A DNA stretch of 64,000 nucleotides from Herbaspirillum sp. GW103. GTDB taxonomy: Bacteria > Pseudomonadota > Gammaproteobacteria > Burkholderiales > Burkholderiaceae_D. Location of the stretch: NCBI RefSeq assembly GCF_000261365.1, contig NZ_AJVC01000004.1, positions 434,001 through 498,000 of the forward strand, read 5' to 3'. The notes below the pieces were generated by a model. The model was not told where the DNA came from and searched no databases. It saw nothing but the letters and a program-made list of their open reading frames with translations. The translations under genes and the position numbers were made by a program. This document shows, piece by piece, positions 45,520 through 57,381 of this stretch; position 1 is the stretch's first letter, and every line of letters starts with the position of its first letter.

Positions 45520-48500
45520 ATGGACCTCCTCGATCAACAACTTCCGGCACCGAAAAACTGGGACAAGTTCGAAGCGCTGATGCGTGCCCTCTTCGCAGCG
45601 GTCTGGGAGAATCCGCTCATCCAGCGACACGGCCGAGCGGGTCAAGTGCAACACGGCGTCGACGTTTTCGGTTCGCCAAAGGACAACCCTGATCGCACTT
45701 ACGGCGTCCAGTGCAAAGGGAAGGATCAACTCTACGGCGCTGCAGCGACGGCCGACGAGTTCGATACCGAACTTGCGAAGGCGGAACGCTTTTCCCCCCA
45801 ACTCAGTCAGTGGGTGTTTGCCACCACAGCTCCAAATGACGGGGCACTTCAACGCCACGTCGCGGCTGTATCAGAGAGGCGCGTAAAGGCTGGCCAATTC
45901 CCCGTGTCAGTCCAAGGATGGGAGTCGATTGTTGGACTGCTGTCGTCCCACCCCAAGGTCCTCGAAGAATTTTATCCAGAACGATCTAGCGCAATCCAGC
46001 AGCTCTTAGGTGCCTTGGCTGAAAAGACTGCTCCGGCGCCGGACTGGACTGAGATCTCTTTTACGTCGTCACGCGACCTCGGCCCTGCCCTTATGGGGCG
46101 TCCACTTGGGCCTGCGGACGTCGATGCGTGCCCGACATTGCCAGAGGCCGAAACTCTGCTTCAAGAGCTTCGGCAAGCCGGAACGGCACGATTGGCAGGA
46201 GTTCCTGGTGCAGGAAAATCGATCTGCGCCTTACAGGCCGCGCGCGCCATGCGAGCGCGTGGATGGCGCACGTTCCGTCTTACCGACCCGACTGCAGGCC
46301 TTCCGATTGCAGTTTGGAGTCCGGAACCGACGCTCTACATAGTCGATGATGCCCATCTCGCGCCACCCGCCCAACTGCGGGCATTGGAGGAATCAGCCTC
46401 AGCGACCCGTTGGGTACTGAGTACTCATACTCTGTTGGATGAAAAGTTGACTGCCGCCGGCACAATTCATCTTGACGCTAAGAGAGCGGTTGCGGTTATC
46501 GCCCGCGGCCTTCGTGCAGAACCCGAGCGTACGCTTGTCGCCGTCAGAAAAGCTGACGACCGGGTAGGGCCGGGGTGGTCCGAGGAACCTTTAGACTGGC
46601 GCCTCGATGAGGCCGAGACCGCGCTACTTCCATGGCAATTCTGTTTCATTCTCGGCGGAGGCTGGCGGAGGGCCAAGTCGATGGCCGGCTCAGCGCGCGC
46701 CGCTGGTGCAGACGTGGTATTGGCCGCCGCTGCCATCCGACAACTTGCTTCTCGCGATGCCTCCTGTCCACTTGAAAGCCTGCGAGCACAAGTAGAAGGC
46801 CACATCACAGACGCCGAACTCCTGCCCGCCATCAACTGGTTGGTTGCCCAACGACTGCTGCTTACTCGATCCGACTTGCGCTGCCCTCATCAGCGCCTAG
46901 CCGGCGTTCTGCTTGACCAAATTCTCAATGGCCAGAACCTTGAAGGAGTCAATCGAATAGCTTACCTACTGCAGTCCACGCTCACCGATCCAATGTTTCC
47001 CTTGGGGGGCTTTGCGGCACTCTTGAGAGAGTTACGGAGTATTGGCCACAATGGAAGCTGGTCGCATCTAATAAAGCCGGAATGGATGCGTTCGCTGCTT
47101 GATCGAGCTTGGGTCGCTCGAACGCCAGATGAAATCCTACATGCTTGTTGGGCCCTGAACGAAGTCAGAAGCCACCTCAATTCTGATGAGATCGCTAACG
47201 CAGACCATCAAAATGTCATCGTCGGCTGGATCGAAGGAACCCCAAAAGGTGCCTGCTACACGCTAGGGCGATTTATGAATCAGATCATGTCGCATGAAAA
47301 AGAACTGGGTGCTGCTATCAATGCCCGAATCAATCCAAACGTTCTGGCAGGCGCGATGAACACAGCAGACCCCGTCCACGCCTGCGAGATCGCCGAGTTA
47401 ATTACACTGAGTCATTTGACAATCAATGAGTCGTGGAAAATCACCTATTTGGCAGCGCTTGATCGTGACCATCTATTTCGCTTAGTCTCAAATTGGCCTA
47501 GCGACGCGTCACTCTCCCTGGTCGCTGGTCTTTGCGAGCACATCAGCTACGTCGATGAGTCTTTGGCCTGTGAGCTGATCGAAGCACTTGCTCCCTCGAT
47601 CGCAGGACGACTTCAAACTGACCCACAAGGAGCGTTCCAAGAGCTTAATGATCTTTTCTGGCACGCGCTGCGAGTCTACGATCCGCTTCAGATGTACGTG
47701 GGAAACCGGCGTCCCTCTGCCAAGAGGAAGCGCGCTGCACGGCGCATATGCGCCTGCTGGAAACCAAAGCACCTGGCGGAAAAGCTGTCACAAAGCAATC
47801 AGCGATCATTTCAAGCAGCAGCTGGTCTCTTGGACGTCTTAAGGAAAGTGTCCCCCTTCATCTTCGCGGAAACGGTCCAAGCGCTCGATTGGCTACGGAT
47901 CGAAGCTGCCATCGGACCCGGTTGGCAAGAGGATATCGGTGACGCACGCATGCTATTGTCGGTTGCCTGGCAACTTCCCGCTGCCCGACCGGCTATCAGC
48001 GAGCTTATTGCACGCAACGAAGATCACATCATCGATCTTTCTCCTCGTCTTGCCTTGATGGCTCCCGAAGTGGCTTTTCGTCACTTGATTGCGAGTAAGT
48101 CCATTTCAATCACCAAGCACGGTCACTGTGAATGGGGGCTCGGCGTATATTTAGTGGCGCGCATCGCTCGTACAAGACCTTCCCTATTAGCAGCCCTCCT
48201 CGAGCCGCACTATGTGCCCCTCGCAGCAATCTTGTCGCAACAAAGTCCGTCCTTCTGGGATAAGGCGAGCCTGTTTATCCGAGTTCTTGCCGAGGTCGAT
48301 GAAGTCGGCTTGACCCGCATTCTGGATCAGATCGATCCAGCAAGGGCCTCGGACGGATGGCGTAGAGCACTACTCGGAGGAGAATCCCGCCGTAAACGCA
48401 ATGAGGATGCCGATCCGCGCGAAGCGGCGGCGCTTCTCATCCACTATGCCATCAACCGCGCGGATGCGCTCGGCGACGTGGCACGGCATCTACGTCGCCA

Positions 48501-48585
48501 GTATGCGAAACGTTCGACCCCGTCCGCGAAAATGCTGGAACCGATCGTGTGGCCAGAATCGTTTGACGAGACTCCCGTTGCTTGA
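45520..48585 (+). CDS. STAND-type NTPase with N-terminal Mrr-like nuclease domain, probable anti-phage protein
   Basis: 1021 residues. Residues 1-150 form a restriction-endonuclease-like domain: D48 in H-G-V-D-V-F-G and Q64-C-K66 in Y-G-V-Q-C-K-G, the D...QxK form seen in Mrr-type nucleases. An NTPase core follows: Walker A G-V-P-G-A-G-K-S (227-234), Walker B L-Y-I-V-D-D-A-H (D276, D277) and a sensor strand W-V-L-S-T-H-T. The remaining ~600 residues are helical and repeat-like, suited to ligand sensing. Nuclease-NTPase-repeat order is the layout of antiviral STAND (Avs) proteins, which recognise phage proteins and then cut DNA. Assignment to a particular Avs group is not possible by eye. A probable partner gene follows. 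Confidence 0.75.
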   Translation: MDLLDQQLPAPKNWDKFEALMRALFAAVWENPLIQRHGRAGQVQHGVDVFGSPKDNPDRTYGVQCKGKDQLYGAAATADEFDTELAKAERFSPQLSQWVFATTAPNDGALQRHVAAVSERRVKAGQFPVSVQGWESIVGLLSSHPKVLEEFYPERSSAIQQLLGALAEKTAPAPDWTEISFTSSRDLGPALMGRPLGPADVDACPTLPEAETLLQELRQAGTARLAGVPGAGKSICALQAARAMRARGWRTFRLTDPTAGLPIAVWSPEPTLYIVDDAHLAPPAQLRALEESASATRWVLSTHTLLDEKLTAAGTIHLDAKRAVAVIARGLRAEPERTLVAVRKADDRVGPGWSEEPLDWRLDEAETALLPWQFCFILGGGWRRAKSMAGSARAAGADVVLAAAAIRQLASRDASCPLESLRAQVEGHITDAELLPAINWLVAQRLLLTRSDLRCPHQRLAGVLLDQILNGQNLEGVNRIAYLLQSTLTDPMFPLGGFAALLRELRSIGHNGSWSHLIKPEWMRSLLDRAWVARTPDEILHACWALNEVRSHLNSDEIANADHQNVIVGWIEGTPKGACYTLGRFMNQIMSHEKELGAAINARINPNVLAGAMNTADPVHACEIAELITLSHLTINESWKITYLAALDRDHLFRLVSNWPSDASLSLVAGLCEHISYVDESLACELIEALAPSIAGRLQTDPQGAFQELNDLFWHALRVYDPLQMYVGNRRPSAKRKRAARRICACWKPKHLAEKLSQSNQRSFQAAAGLLDVLRKVSPFIFAETVQALDWLRIEAAIGPGWQEDIGDARMLLSVAWQLPAARPAISELIARNEDHIIDLSPRLALMAPEVAFRHLIASKSISITKHGHCEWGLGVYLVARIARTRPSLLAALLEPHYVPLAAILSQQSPSFWDKASLFIRVLAEVDEVGLTRILDQIDPARASDGWRRALLGGESRRKRNEDADPREAAALLIHYAINRADALGDVARHLRRQYAKRSTPSAKMLEPIVWPESFDETPVA

Positions 48586-48722
48586 TATTGATCAGCGGTT
48601 CTTGCTTGGAACACTCTCATGTGCGATTTGTCGCCGCTGATCGCATGAGGAGGACGTTTATCTCTATTTCCGGAAATGGATTTCGTTGTCAATATTAACC
48701 AATAGAAAGATTAACCTGAGAA

Positions 48723-49822
48723 ATGAAGCCGAAAGCCTACGCTCTCGCCCTGCACACACAGTTGACCTACTTGTTCTCCTTTGCGCGGACTATCAATGAG
48801 ATTGATACCGCCGCCGCTCTGTTCGGCGAGTTTCGTGGTGCGCAGGACGTCGGCTGGTCAACGGTCCAGACTGCTTACGAAGTGTTTGGAGAATTGAAGA
48901 GGCTCGGCAGTAAGGGCTCGCCTCTAACCAAACCAGAACTGCGCCAAGTACTCTGTCTTTACGCTCAGCTTGCCGAAGCCGGCGGAGTGTACGAATGCCT
49001 GCTCAACACCATGAGCGTCATGAAGTTGAAGGCCTATAACCTTTGGCCCTTCCAAAGCCTTGTCCGGGTGCGCCAAGAGCCTCGTGCCGTCATCGGCCCC
49101 AACGCCAATGCGACGTTCCGACACCTAGCGAAAGTTGCAACGGCGATCGGCATGACAGGCCTCGCCCGTCTGTTCGAAATTACCTTCCGCGATGACATCC
49201 GTAACGGCATGGCTCACGCCGACTATATCCTAGGCCCAGATGGCCTCCGGCTGCGGCGGCGCAACGGGGGCAGCCGGTCATCGTCTCATTCCAACAGATC
49301 GAGGACGGCCTACAAATCGCTCTGTTCTTCTTCGAACTGTTACAAAGCTTTCAGCAAGCAATCAAGGAGACTTACCGGCCCCCGAAGACCACTATTGGCC
49401 GGTTTAGCGAGAATCCACCCATGCCTTGGACAATTGAACTGACTGAGGACGGGCGGTTCAGTATTTCTAGTAACGCTCCCGGTCCACAGGTTGACGTGGC
49501 TTATAAACGACAACAGCGCATAAACGACAGACTGGGTGGCCGTGTGGTGGCCGCTTATGTTGCCCCAGGAACCGACATCCAGCCTGCGCTTCTGGCCGAA
49601 ATTGAGGCGACCGGCTTTGACGTCCTCGTGATCGCGATGAAGACAATTGACCAGTACGAGACGCTTGTCTCCGAAATCGATGTGCACGGTCTTTGGGATC
49701 CAGTATCGAATCCCGATGGAGTAACCGTACTCATGGCTATGCCGCCTGGCTTTCGCTGGATCGCAACGGGTGCCGACTTCCGAGCATGGCTTCCAACTGT
49801 TGAAGAGCTCGAGATCTCTTAA
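48723..49822 (+). pseudogene. HEPN-motif protein, frameshifted (366 codons if repaired)
   Basis: Two consecutive frames form one gene. Frame 1 (from ATG 48723) reads well to N-G-G near 49270; after that its protein text becomes random. The next frame continues sensibly with Q-P-V-I-V-S-F-Q-Q-I-E-D-G-L-Q-I-A-L and runs through 49421 to the stop at 49822. Adding one G to the GGGGG run at 49266-49270 joins them. Before the break lies R160-N-G-M-A-H165, the R-x4-H motif of HEPN ribonucleases, in F-R-D-D-I-R-N-G-M-A-H-A-D-Y. The C-terminal third is a separate alpha/beta unit. Located 137 bp after the STAND gene on the same strand. Either a true inactivation, a phase-variable tract or a sequencing error. 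Confidence 0.75.
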
Positions 49823-50162
49823 TCGCTGCTGTGTTGAGTTGCACTGAAAACTGACCCACAGGGTCAATTCTGCGAGCAAATCAACACAAATAGCGCTAAG
49901 CGGCCGCGACGCCAGCAAAGAATCTGGCATCTTAGTTCAGGCGCACTATCGGATGCTCGGTTCGGCAACGGTTTCAACCGGTAAATACAGTATTCAAGGC
50001 GATGTGGATTGCAGGAAGGTTGCAATGGGACCGAACCAGAGACATTTACATCGATAGCCAAAAAGCCCTAACTTAGAGGAGAAGAGAATCGCTCCAGCAG
50101 ATTGCGCAGCTATTTGCGCGCAATGGACAGAAATTGGACAAAAAACTCTAGCAATCCAGCTA
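49823..50162. other. right-end spacer of the island
   Basis: No gene. Contains tgaccc-aca-gggtca (about 49853-49867), a perfect inverted repeat, and the right arm-type repeat at 50123-50147. Confidence 0.5.
50123..50147. repeat. integrase arm-type repeat, right copy
   Basis: 25 bp matching 17456-17480 with two mismatches, including the identical run attggacaaaaaac. It lies about 40 bp inside attR. Confidence 0.65.
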
Positions 50163-50243
50163 CTATAGGATCTCCAGGCCTAATTCGCTCCAGTCCATCA
50201 TGGGGGCGACCGACAGCGTACGCGCTGGCAGGGAGTTCTTCAT
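50163..50243 (-). pseudogene. dusA: displaced original 5' end of dusA
   Basis: From ATG 50243 the minus strand reads M-K-N-S-L-P-A-R-T-L-S-V-A-P-M-M-D-W and then runs into island sequence (S-E-L-G-L-E-I-L, stop). The part through M-M-D-W matches the intact DusA at 17311-17364. It is therefore the ancestral start of dusA, separated from the gene body by the 33-kb insertion, probably still with the ancestral promoter upstream of 50243. Confidence 0.88.
50189..50213. repeat. attR core
   Basis: Direct repeat of attL: 16 identical bases (50189-50204), one mismatch, eight identical bases. Confidence 0.9.
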
Positions 50244-50850
50244 AAACTGACGAAATGCTTCATTAAATTTCTGAGCTGGAGGCCGGAAAACCAGACAACA
50301 AGCGCCGGGGAGGAACAAACCTTCATTTGCCCGTTTTAGCACCCTGGATCCGCCACAGCGGCAAATAGAAAGCCCGCAAGGCTTGCGCATTGCGGGCTGG
50401 TGTCCCCTCTATCCTCTTCGAGATAGGATTTTTCGTACAACGGACACGATTCTGCACCACAATCCGGCAGCCGTCATTTCGCAATGCACAAAAACAGCGC
50501 AGCACAAACTATTTTGGACAAACGTTCATCTCGCGCAACAATGAACGGAAGGATAAAGACCGCATTCACGTCCGCCGCGCAGGCGTAAAACCACTAGCAC
50601 CGGACCTCTGCGACTGGAGAGTGGAAATGGCAAAAAAAAAGCCCACAACCGAAGTTGCGGGCTTGAATCCAATTCTTTAGGAGGAAATTGGAGGAGACAG
50701 GTGTAACTATATGGCAGTGCATCATGGCTGTCTGCTTTATTGTGCTGATATCAGTTATTCACAAACCAGATATCACCACCAGCACAGCCCGCCATTCCCG
50801 ACTCTTCACCGCAGGCAGGCCCTGCGGGCCCGCCCTTCCCCGCTACCGAT
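50244..50850. other. spacer between island and typA
   Basis: About 600 bp. It should include the former dusA promoter (minus strand) and the typA terminator. An isolated ttggacaaac at about 50513 resembles the integrase arm repeats, and a plus-strand frame across 50390-50680 has no convincing protein text. Possibly the scar of an earlier insertion. Confidence 0.4.
50632..50664 (-). terminator. intrinsic terminator downstream of typA
   Basis: On the minus strand aagccc-gcaac ... gttgt-gggctt pairs with one mismatch and a four-base loop (50639-50664), followed by nine T (50632-50640). Nearest minus-strand terminator after typA, which stops at 50851. Confidence 0.75.
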
Positions 50851-52692
<1,842 letters not shown>

Positions 52693-52848
52693 GGTGAATG
52701 TGGTTGGGAAATGCCGAATCTCGGGAGGCGCGCATTATAGCATGTTGCGACGCATGAACTTTGGAAAAACCTGTGTTTTCAACGGCTTGCCGCTGCTTCG
52801 GGGCTGCCCCGGAAGCCGCGCCGCAAGCCGCTTTGACGCTATCTGTGC

Positions 52849-53853
52849 TCAGGCGGTGGACACCAGCCTTTCGGGGGCCAGGATGGCGTATTCCTGCAAC
52901 AGTCCGGTGCCCAGCAAGGCTTCATCCGAACCGCGATAGACCCTTACGCGGCCGGTCTGCTCCGGCACCGCCACCCCTTCCTTGCCCAGCGGCAAGCGTT
53001 GGCCATGCAGGAAACGGCGCGCCAGCTCATCGTTCAGTTGCACCGCGGGGAAGCTGCGCAAGAGGCCGTCCACCGGCAGCAGCAAGGCCTTGCGGGCCTC
53101 CAGCTCGCCGGCGGCATCGAAGGTCTCCAGCGTGACCGCGCCCTCCAGCGTGAGAGCGCCGACACCAGTGCGTCTCAAGGCATTGAGGTGAGCCCCGCAG
53201 CCCAATACTTCACCGATATCTTCACCCAACACACGGATATATGTCCCTTTGCTGCAAGTGACACGGATGCGCAGCAGGGGGGCCTGGTAGTCCAGCAGTT
53301 CCAAGGTGTGGATGATGACGTTGCGGGCTTCGCGCTCCAGCGTAATGCCGGCGCGCGCGTATTCGTACAAGGGCTTGCCGTCGCGCTTCAGGGCCGAGTG
53401 CATCGGCGGCACCTGGCTGATGGGGCCACGGAACTGCGCCATGGCCGCTTCGATCTGCTCCAGGCTGACCTCGACCGGACGCTCGCTGATGACCTGGCCT
53501 TCGGTATCGCCGGTATCGGTGCGTATGCCGAGGTGCACCACGGCTTCATAGGTCTTGTCGGCTTCCAGCAGGTCCTGGGAGAACTTGGTGGCTTCGCCGA
53601 AACACAGCGGCAACAGGCCCGTAGCAAACGGGTCCAGCGTGCCGGTATGGCCCGCCTTGGGCGCATTGAGCATGCGCTTGGCGCGGATCAGGGCATCGTT
53701 GGAGGACAAGCCGACCGGCTTGTCCAGCAACAGCACCCCGTGCACCGGCACACGGGGAGGACGCGCCGTGCGGGCCTGCTGGCCGCGCTTGGCGCGCGGC
53801 TGCGGCAGTTCAGGGGAAGCGGAGACAATGTCCGCCGTCGTATCGTCGGCCAT
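52849..53853 (-). CDS. truB: tRNA pseudouridine(55) synthase TruB
   Basis: 334 residues from ATG 53853; a longer frame to 53925 starts with TTG and lacks family support. Catalytic aspartate D74 in [13 protein letters not shown]-terminal [16 protein letters not shown], and a C-terminal PUA-like part ([13 protein letters not shown]). Modifies U55 in the T-loop of tRNAs. Follows rbfA by about 97 bp. Confidence 0.96.
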   Translation of the reverse strand: MADDTTADIVSASPELPQPRAKRGQQARTARPPRVPVHGVLLLDKPVGLSSNDALIRAKRMLNAPKAGHTGTLDPFATGLLPLCFGEATKFSQDLLEADKTYEAVVHLGIRTDTGDTEGQVISERPVEVSLEQIEAAMAQFRGPISQVPPMHSALKRDGKPLYEYARAGITLEREARNVIIHTLELLDYQAPLLRIRVTCSKGTYIRVLGEDIGEVLGCGAHLNALRRTGVGALTLEGAVTLETFDAAGELEARKALLLPVDGLLRSFPAVQLNDELARRFLHGQRLPLGKEGVAVPEQTGRVRVYRGSDEALLGTGLLQEYAILAPERLVSTA

Positions 53854-53950
53854 GAAATGCAGGACCGGCCCACGCCCGATGAAGGGAAACGCAGACCGGT
53901 GCGAAAAGAATGAAGAAAACTGCAATGCAACGGGAAAAAACCGCCCGTCA

Positions 53951-54343
53951 TCAAACCTCGTCGTCCGAATCCTTGGCGCGAGTGGCGTTGGCTTCGTCGA
54001 TCAGGCGCGACATTTCAATGCCGCGTGCGGTCGAGTTGTCATGCACGAAATGCAGTTCCGGCAGGGTGTGGATGGTCAGCCTGCGGCCCAGCTGGGTGCG
54101 CAGGTAACCGCCCGCCGCGCGCAGGCCGGCCAGGGTGTTCTTGATCGCGTCCGGGTTGTCCACCAGCGTGGTGAAGAAGACCTTGGCGTGCGCGTAGTCC
54201 GGGGTGACCTGCACTTCGGTAATGGTGATCATGCCCACCCGCGGATCCTTCAGCTCGAAGGCGATCAACTCCGACAGATCGCGCTGGATCTGGTCGGCGA
54301 CGCGCAAGCCGCGTCCGGGAATGGATTTGCTGTGTTTTGCCAT
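53951..54343 (-). CDS. rbfA: 30S ribosome-binding factor A
   Basis: 130 residues. Single KH-like domain: [26 protein letters not shown], and [10 protein letters not shown]. Helps maturation of the 16S rRNA 5' end. Positioned after infB as in most proteobacteria. Confidence 0.96.
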   Translation of the reverse strand: MAKHSKSIPGRGLRVADQIQRDLSELIAFELKDPRVGMITITEVQVTPDYAHAKVFFTTLVDNPDAIKNTLAGLRAAGGYLRTQLGRRLTIHTLPELHFVHDNSTARGIEMSRLIDEANATRAKDSDDEV

Positions 54344-54452
54344 GCTTTAAAAAAACAATCCGCCGATGGCGTGGCGGGAGGATTCCCGCGTTGCTGCGAC
54401 GGATCTTGCCAGTGAAGCCGACGCATCGCGAACGATACGCCGGCATATTGCA

Positions 54453-57329
54453 TTACAGGGTACGAGCGACTTCCTGGACTTCGAAGATTTCGAGCTGATC
54501 GCCCACTTCGATGTCGTTGTAGCCCTTCAGCGACAGACCGCACTCGAAGCCCGACTTGACTTCCTTGACGTCGTCCTTGAAGCGCTTGAGCGAGTCCAGT
54601 TCGCCGGTCCACACCACCACGTTGTTGCGCAGCAGGCGTACTTGCGAGCCACGCTTGACCAGGCCCTCGAGCACGTAGCAGCCGGCGATCGAACCGACCT
54701 TGCTGACCACGAACACCTGGCGGATTTCCACCAGGCCCAGCGCCTGTTCGCGCTTTTCCGGGGAGAGCATGCCCGACATCGCGGCCTTCACCTCGTCCAC
54801 TGCATCATAGATGATGTTGTAGTAACGGATGTCCACGCCCGAGGCTTCGGCCAGCTTGCGTGCCGACGCATCGGCACGGGTGTTGAAGCCGATGATGACG
54901 GCCTTCGAAGCGACTGCCAGGTTGACGTCGTTTTCGCTGATGCCGCCCACTGCGGCGTGCACCACCTGGACGCGCACTTCGGCGGTCGACAGCTTCTGCA
55001 GCGACTGCACCAGGGCTTCCTGGGAACCTTGCACGTCGGTCTTGATGATCATCGGCAGGTTCTTGACCTCGCCTTCGGTCATCTGGTCGAACATGTTTTC
55101 CAGCTTGGCGGCCTGCTGCTTGGCCAGCTTCACGTCGCGGAACTTGCCCTGGCGGAACAGGCCGATTTCGCGCGCCTTGCGCTCGTCGGTCATGACCACC
55201 ACTTCTTCACCGGCGGAGGGCACTTCGGTCAGGCCCTGGATTTCCACCGGCAGGGACGGGCCTGCCTCGGCGATGTTCTTGCCGTTTTCGTCCAGCATCG
55301 CACGCACACGGCCATAGGCCGAACCGGCCAGCACGACGTCGCCGCGCTTCAAGGTACCGGACTGCACCAGGATCGTTGCCACCGGGCCGCGGCCCTTGTC
55401 CAGCTTGGCTTCGATCACCAGGCCACGGGCCGGCACATCGACCGGTGCCTTCAGTTCCAGCACTTCGGCTTGCAGCAGGACGTTTTCCAGCAGCGAGTCG
55501 ATGCCTTCGCCGGTCTTGGCGGAGACGGCGATGAACGGAGCATCGCCACCGTATTCTTCCGGCACCACTTCTTCGGCGATCAGTTCCTGCTTGACGCGAT
55601 CAGGGTTGGCACCCGGCTTGTCGATCTTGTTGATGGCCACCACCAGCGGTACACCGCCGGCCTTGGCGTGGGCAATCGCTTCCTTGGTCTGGGGCATGAC
55701 GCCGTCGTCGGCGGCCACCACCAGGATCACGATGTCGGTTGCCTTGGCACCGCGGGCACGCATGGCGGTGAACGCCTCGTGGCCCGGGGTATCCAGGAAG
55801 GTGATCATGCCGCGCGGGGTTTCCACGTGGTAGGCGCCGATGTGCTGGGTAATGCCACCGGCTTCACCCGAGGCCACCTTGGTGCGGCGGATGTAGTCCA
55901 GCAGCGAGGTCTTGCCGTGGTCGACGTGACCCATGACGGTAACCACCGGTGCGCGCGGCAGGGCCTCGGCGTCACCATGTTCTTCACCCTCGACCAGCAG
56001 GGCTTCCGGATCGTCCAGCTTGGCGGCGTGGGCGCGGTGGCCCATTTCTTCCACCACGATCATCGCGGTTTCCTGGTCCAGCACCTGGTTGATGGTGACC
56101 ATCTGGCCCAGCTTCATCAGGTGCTTGATGACTTCGGAAGCCTTGACTGCCATCTTGTGGGCCACTTCGGCCACGGTGATGGTTTCGGGCACGTAGACAT
56201 CGTGCACCACGGCTTCGGTCGGCACCTGGAAGTTGCTTTCGCGCTGGTCGTCGCCGTGCGAGTGACGACGGCCCTTGGGGCCGGCACGCCAGCCATCGCG
56301 ACCACCACCACCGGTGGCGCCGCGCGACTTCATGCCGCCGGTGCCACGCTTCTTGGCATCGTCCTGCCAGGTGGAGGAGACATTGGCCGACTTGATCGAC
56401 TTCTTGTCTGCCGCCACGGCGGGCTTCTTGTCATCCTTCTTCTCGCCCGGCTTGGCCGCGGTCGCCGGCTTGTGCAGCGTGCCTTCCGAGGTCTTGGCCG
56501 GGGCCGGTGCGGGTTCCGGTGCCTTGATGACGCGACGCGGCGCATTCATCATGGCCTTGATCTGGGCCACTTCGTCTTCCACGGCCTTGCGCGCGCGATC
56601 TGCGGCAGCAGCGCGGTCAGCGGCTTCCTTGGCGGCAGCTTCGGCCTTTTTCTTCGCTTCCTCAGCAGCAGCGCGCTTTTTTTCTTCAGCGGCCGGATCG
56701 GCGGCAGGGGCCGGCGCAGCAGCGGCAGCGGGGGCCTTCGAGCTGGCAGCAGCAGCCTTGGCCTTCTCGGCTTCGGCAGCTGCTGCGGCGGCTTCGGCAG
56801 CCTGGCGCTTGGCTTCGGCTTCGGCTTCTTCGCGGGCACGTTGCTGTTCCAGCTCGGCAGCCTTGGCCTGGGCGGCGCGTTCGGCCTCCAGCTGGGCCAG
56901 ACGCTCTTGCTGGGCCTTCAGTTCGGCCTGACGGCGAGCCTCTTCCTGCTCACGTTCCTGCGCCTCGATGGCCGGATCGCGCTGAGGCGCCGCAGCACGT
57001 GCTGCGGACTCGTCGACGCCGGGCTCGTCACGCTTGATGAAGGTACGCTTCTTGCGCACTTCCACCTGGATCGTGCGCGATTTGCCGGTCGCATCGGCCT
57101 GCTTGATCTCGGTGGTTTCCTTGCGGGTCAGCGTGATCTTTTTCTTCTCGCCTTCCGGCGCGGCCCCGCGCGAACGGCGCAGGTGTTCAAGCAGGCGGTC
57201 CTTGTCTTCCTTCGACAGGGAGTCGGATGCAGAGCTCTTCTCGACACCGGCCGAACGCAGCTGGGTCAGCAGCAGGTCAGCAGGCATCTTAAGCTCGGTG
57301 GCAAATTGGGCAACGTTGTTACTCGCCAT
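54453..57329 (-). CDS. infB: translation initiation factor IF-2
   Basis: 958 residues. N-terminal IF2_N domain ([10 protein letters not shown]), a long A/E/K-rich coiled-coil region (about 100-340), a second IF2_N-like segment, then the G domain: [11 protein letters not shown] near 470, [14 protein letters not shown]. Domains II, III and the fMet-tRNA-binding domain IV complete it. 52 bp after nusA. Confidence 0.98.
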   Translation of the reverse strand: MASNNVAQFATELKMPADLLLTQLRSAGVEKSSASDSLSKEDKDRLLEHLRRSRGAAPEGEKKKITLTRKETTEIKQADATGKSRTIQVEVRKKRTFIKRDEPGVDESAARAAAPQRDPAIEAQEREQEEARRQAELKAQQERLAQLEAERAAQAKAAELEQQRAREEAEAEAKRQAAEAAAAAAEAEKAKAAAASSKAPAAAAAPAPAADPAAEEKKRAAAEEAKKKAEAAAKEAADRAAAADRARKAVEDEVAQIKAMMNAPRRVIKAPEPAPAPAKTSEGTLHKPATAAKPGEKKDDKKPAVAADKKSIKSANVSSTWQDDAKKRGTGGMKSRGATGGGGRDGWRAGPKGRRHSHGDDQRESNFQVPTEAVVHDVYVPETITVAEVAHKMAVKASEVIKHLMKLGQMVTINQVLDQETAMIVVEEMGHRAHAAKLDDPEALLVEGEEHGDAEALPRAPVVTVMGHVDHGKTSLLDYIRRTKVASGEAGGITQHIGAYHVETPRGMITFLDTPGHEAFTAMRARGAKATDIVILVVAADDGVMPQTKEAIAHAKAGGVPLVVAINKIDKPGANPDRVKQELIAEEVVPEEYGGDAPFIAVSAKTGEGIDSLLENVLLQAEVLELKAPVDVPARGLVIEAKLDKGRGPVATILVQSGTLKRGDVVLAGSAYGRVRAMLDENGKNIAEAGPSLPVEIQGLTEVPSAGEEVVVMTDERKAREIGLFRQGKFRDVKLAKQQAAKLENMFDQMTEGEVKNLPMIIKTDVQGSQEALVQSLQKLSTAEVRVQVVHAAVGGISENDVNLAVASKAVIIGFNTRADASARKLAEASGVDIRYYNIIYDAVDEVKAAMSGMLSPEKREQALGLVEIRQVFVVSKVGSIAGCYVLEGLVKRGSQVRLLRNNVVVWTGELDSLKRFKDDVKEVKSGFECGLSLKGYNDIEVGDQLEIFEVQEVARTL

Positions 57330-57381
57330 TCAGTCCTCTTTTCTATGTGGCTCGGCAGATGATGTGGAGACGCTCCGCTTT

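Larger units (their letters stand above)
17315..50213. mobile_element. 33-kb integrative genomic island in dusA
   Basis: Bounded by a direct repeat of dusA coding sequence (attL 17315-17339, attR 50189-50213). The integrase gene is next to attL. Many genes within are visibly richer in A+T than the flanking core, and content is typical accessory cargo: restriction and other defence-like genes, a CDI locus, a phage-like replication module. dusA is an established insertion site for a group of tyrosine integrases. Whether the island is a single transferable unit or layers of insertions is not shown by the sequence; the phage-like module with its own repressor suggests at least two layers. Confidence 0.88.

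Noticed and set aside
50189-50720. tRNA or tmRNA 3' end as island attachment site
   Set aside because: No tRNA-like structure at either end; the duplicated sequence is dusA coding DNA.
54366-57362. 998-codon plus-strand frame
   Set aside because: Antisense of infB; length is a by-product of high G+C codon bias.
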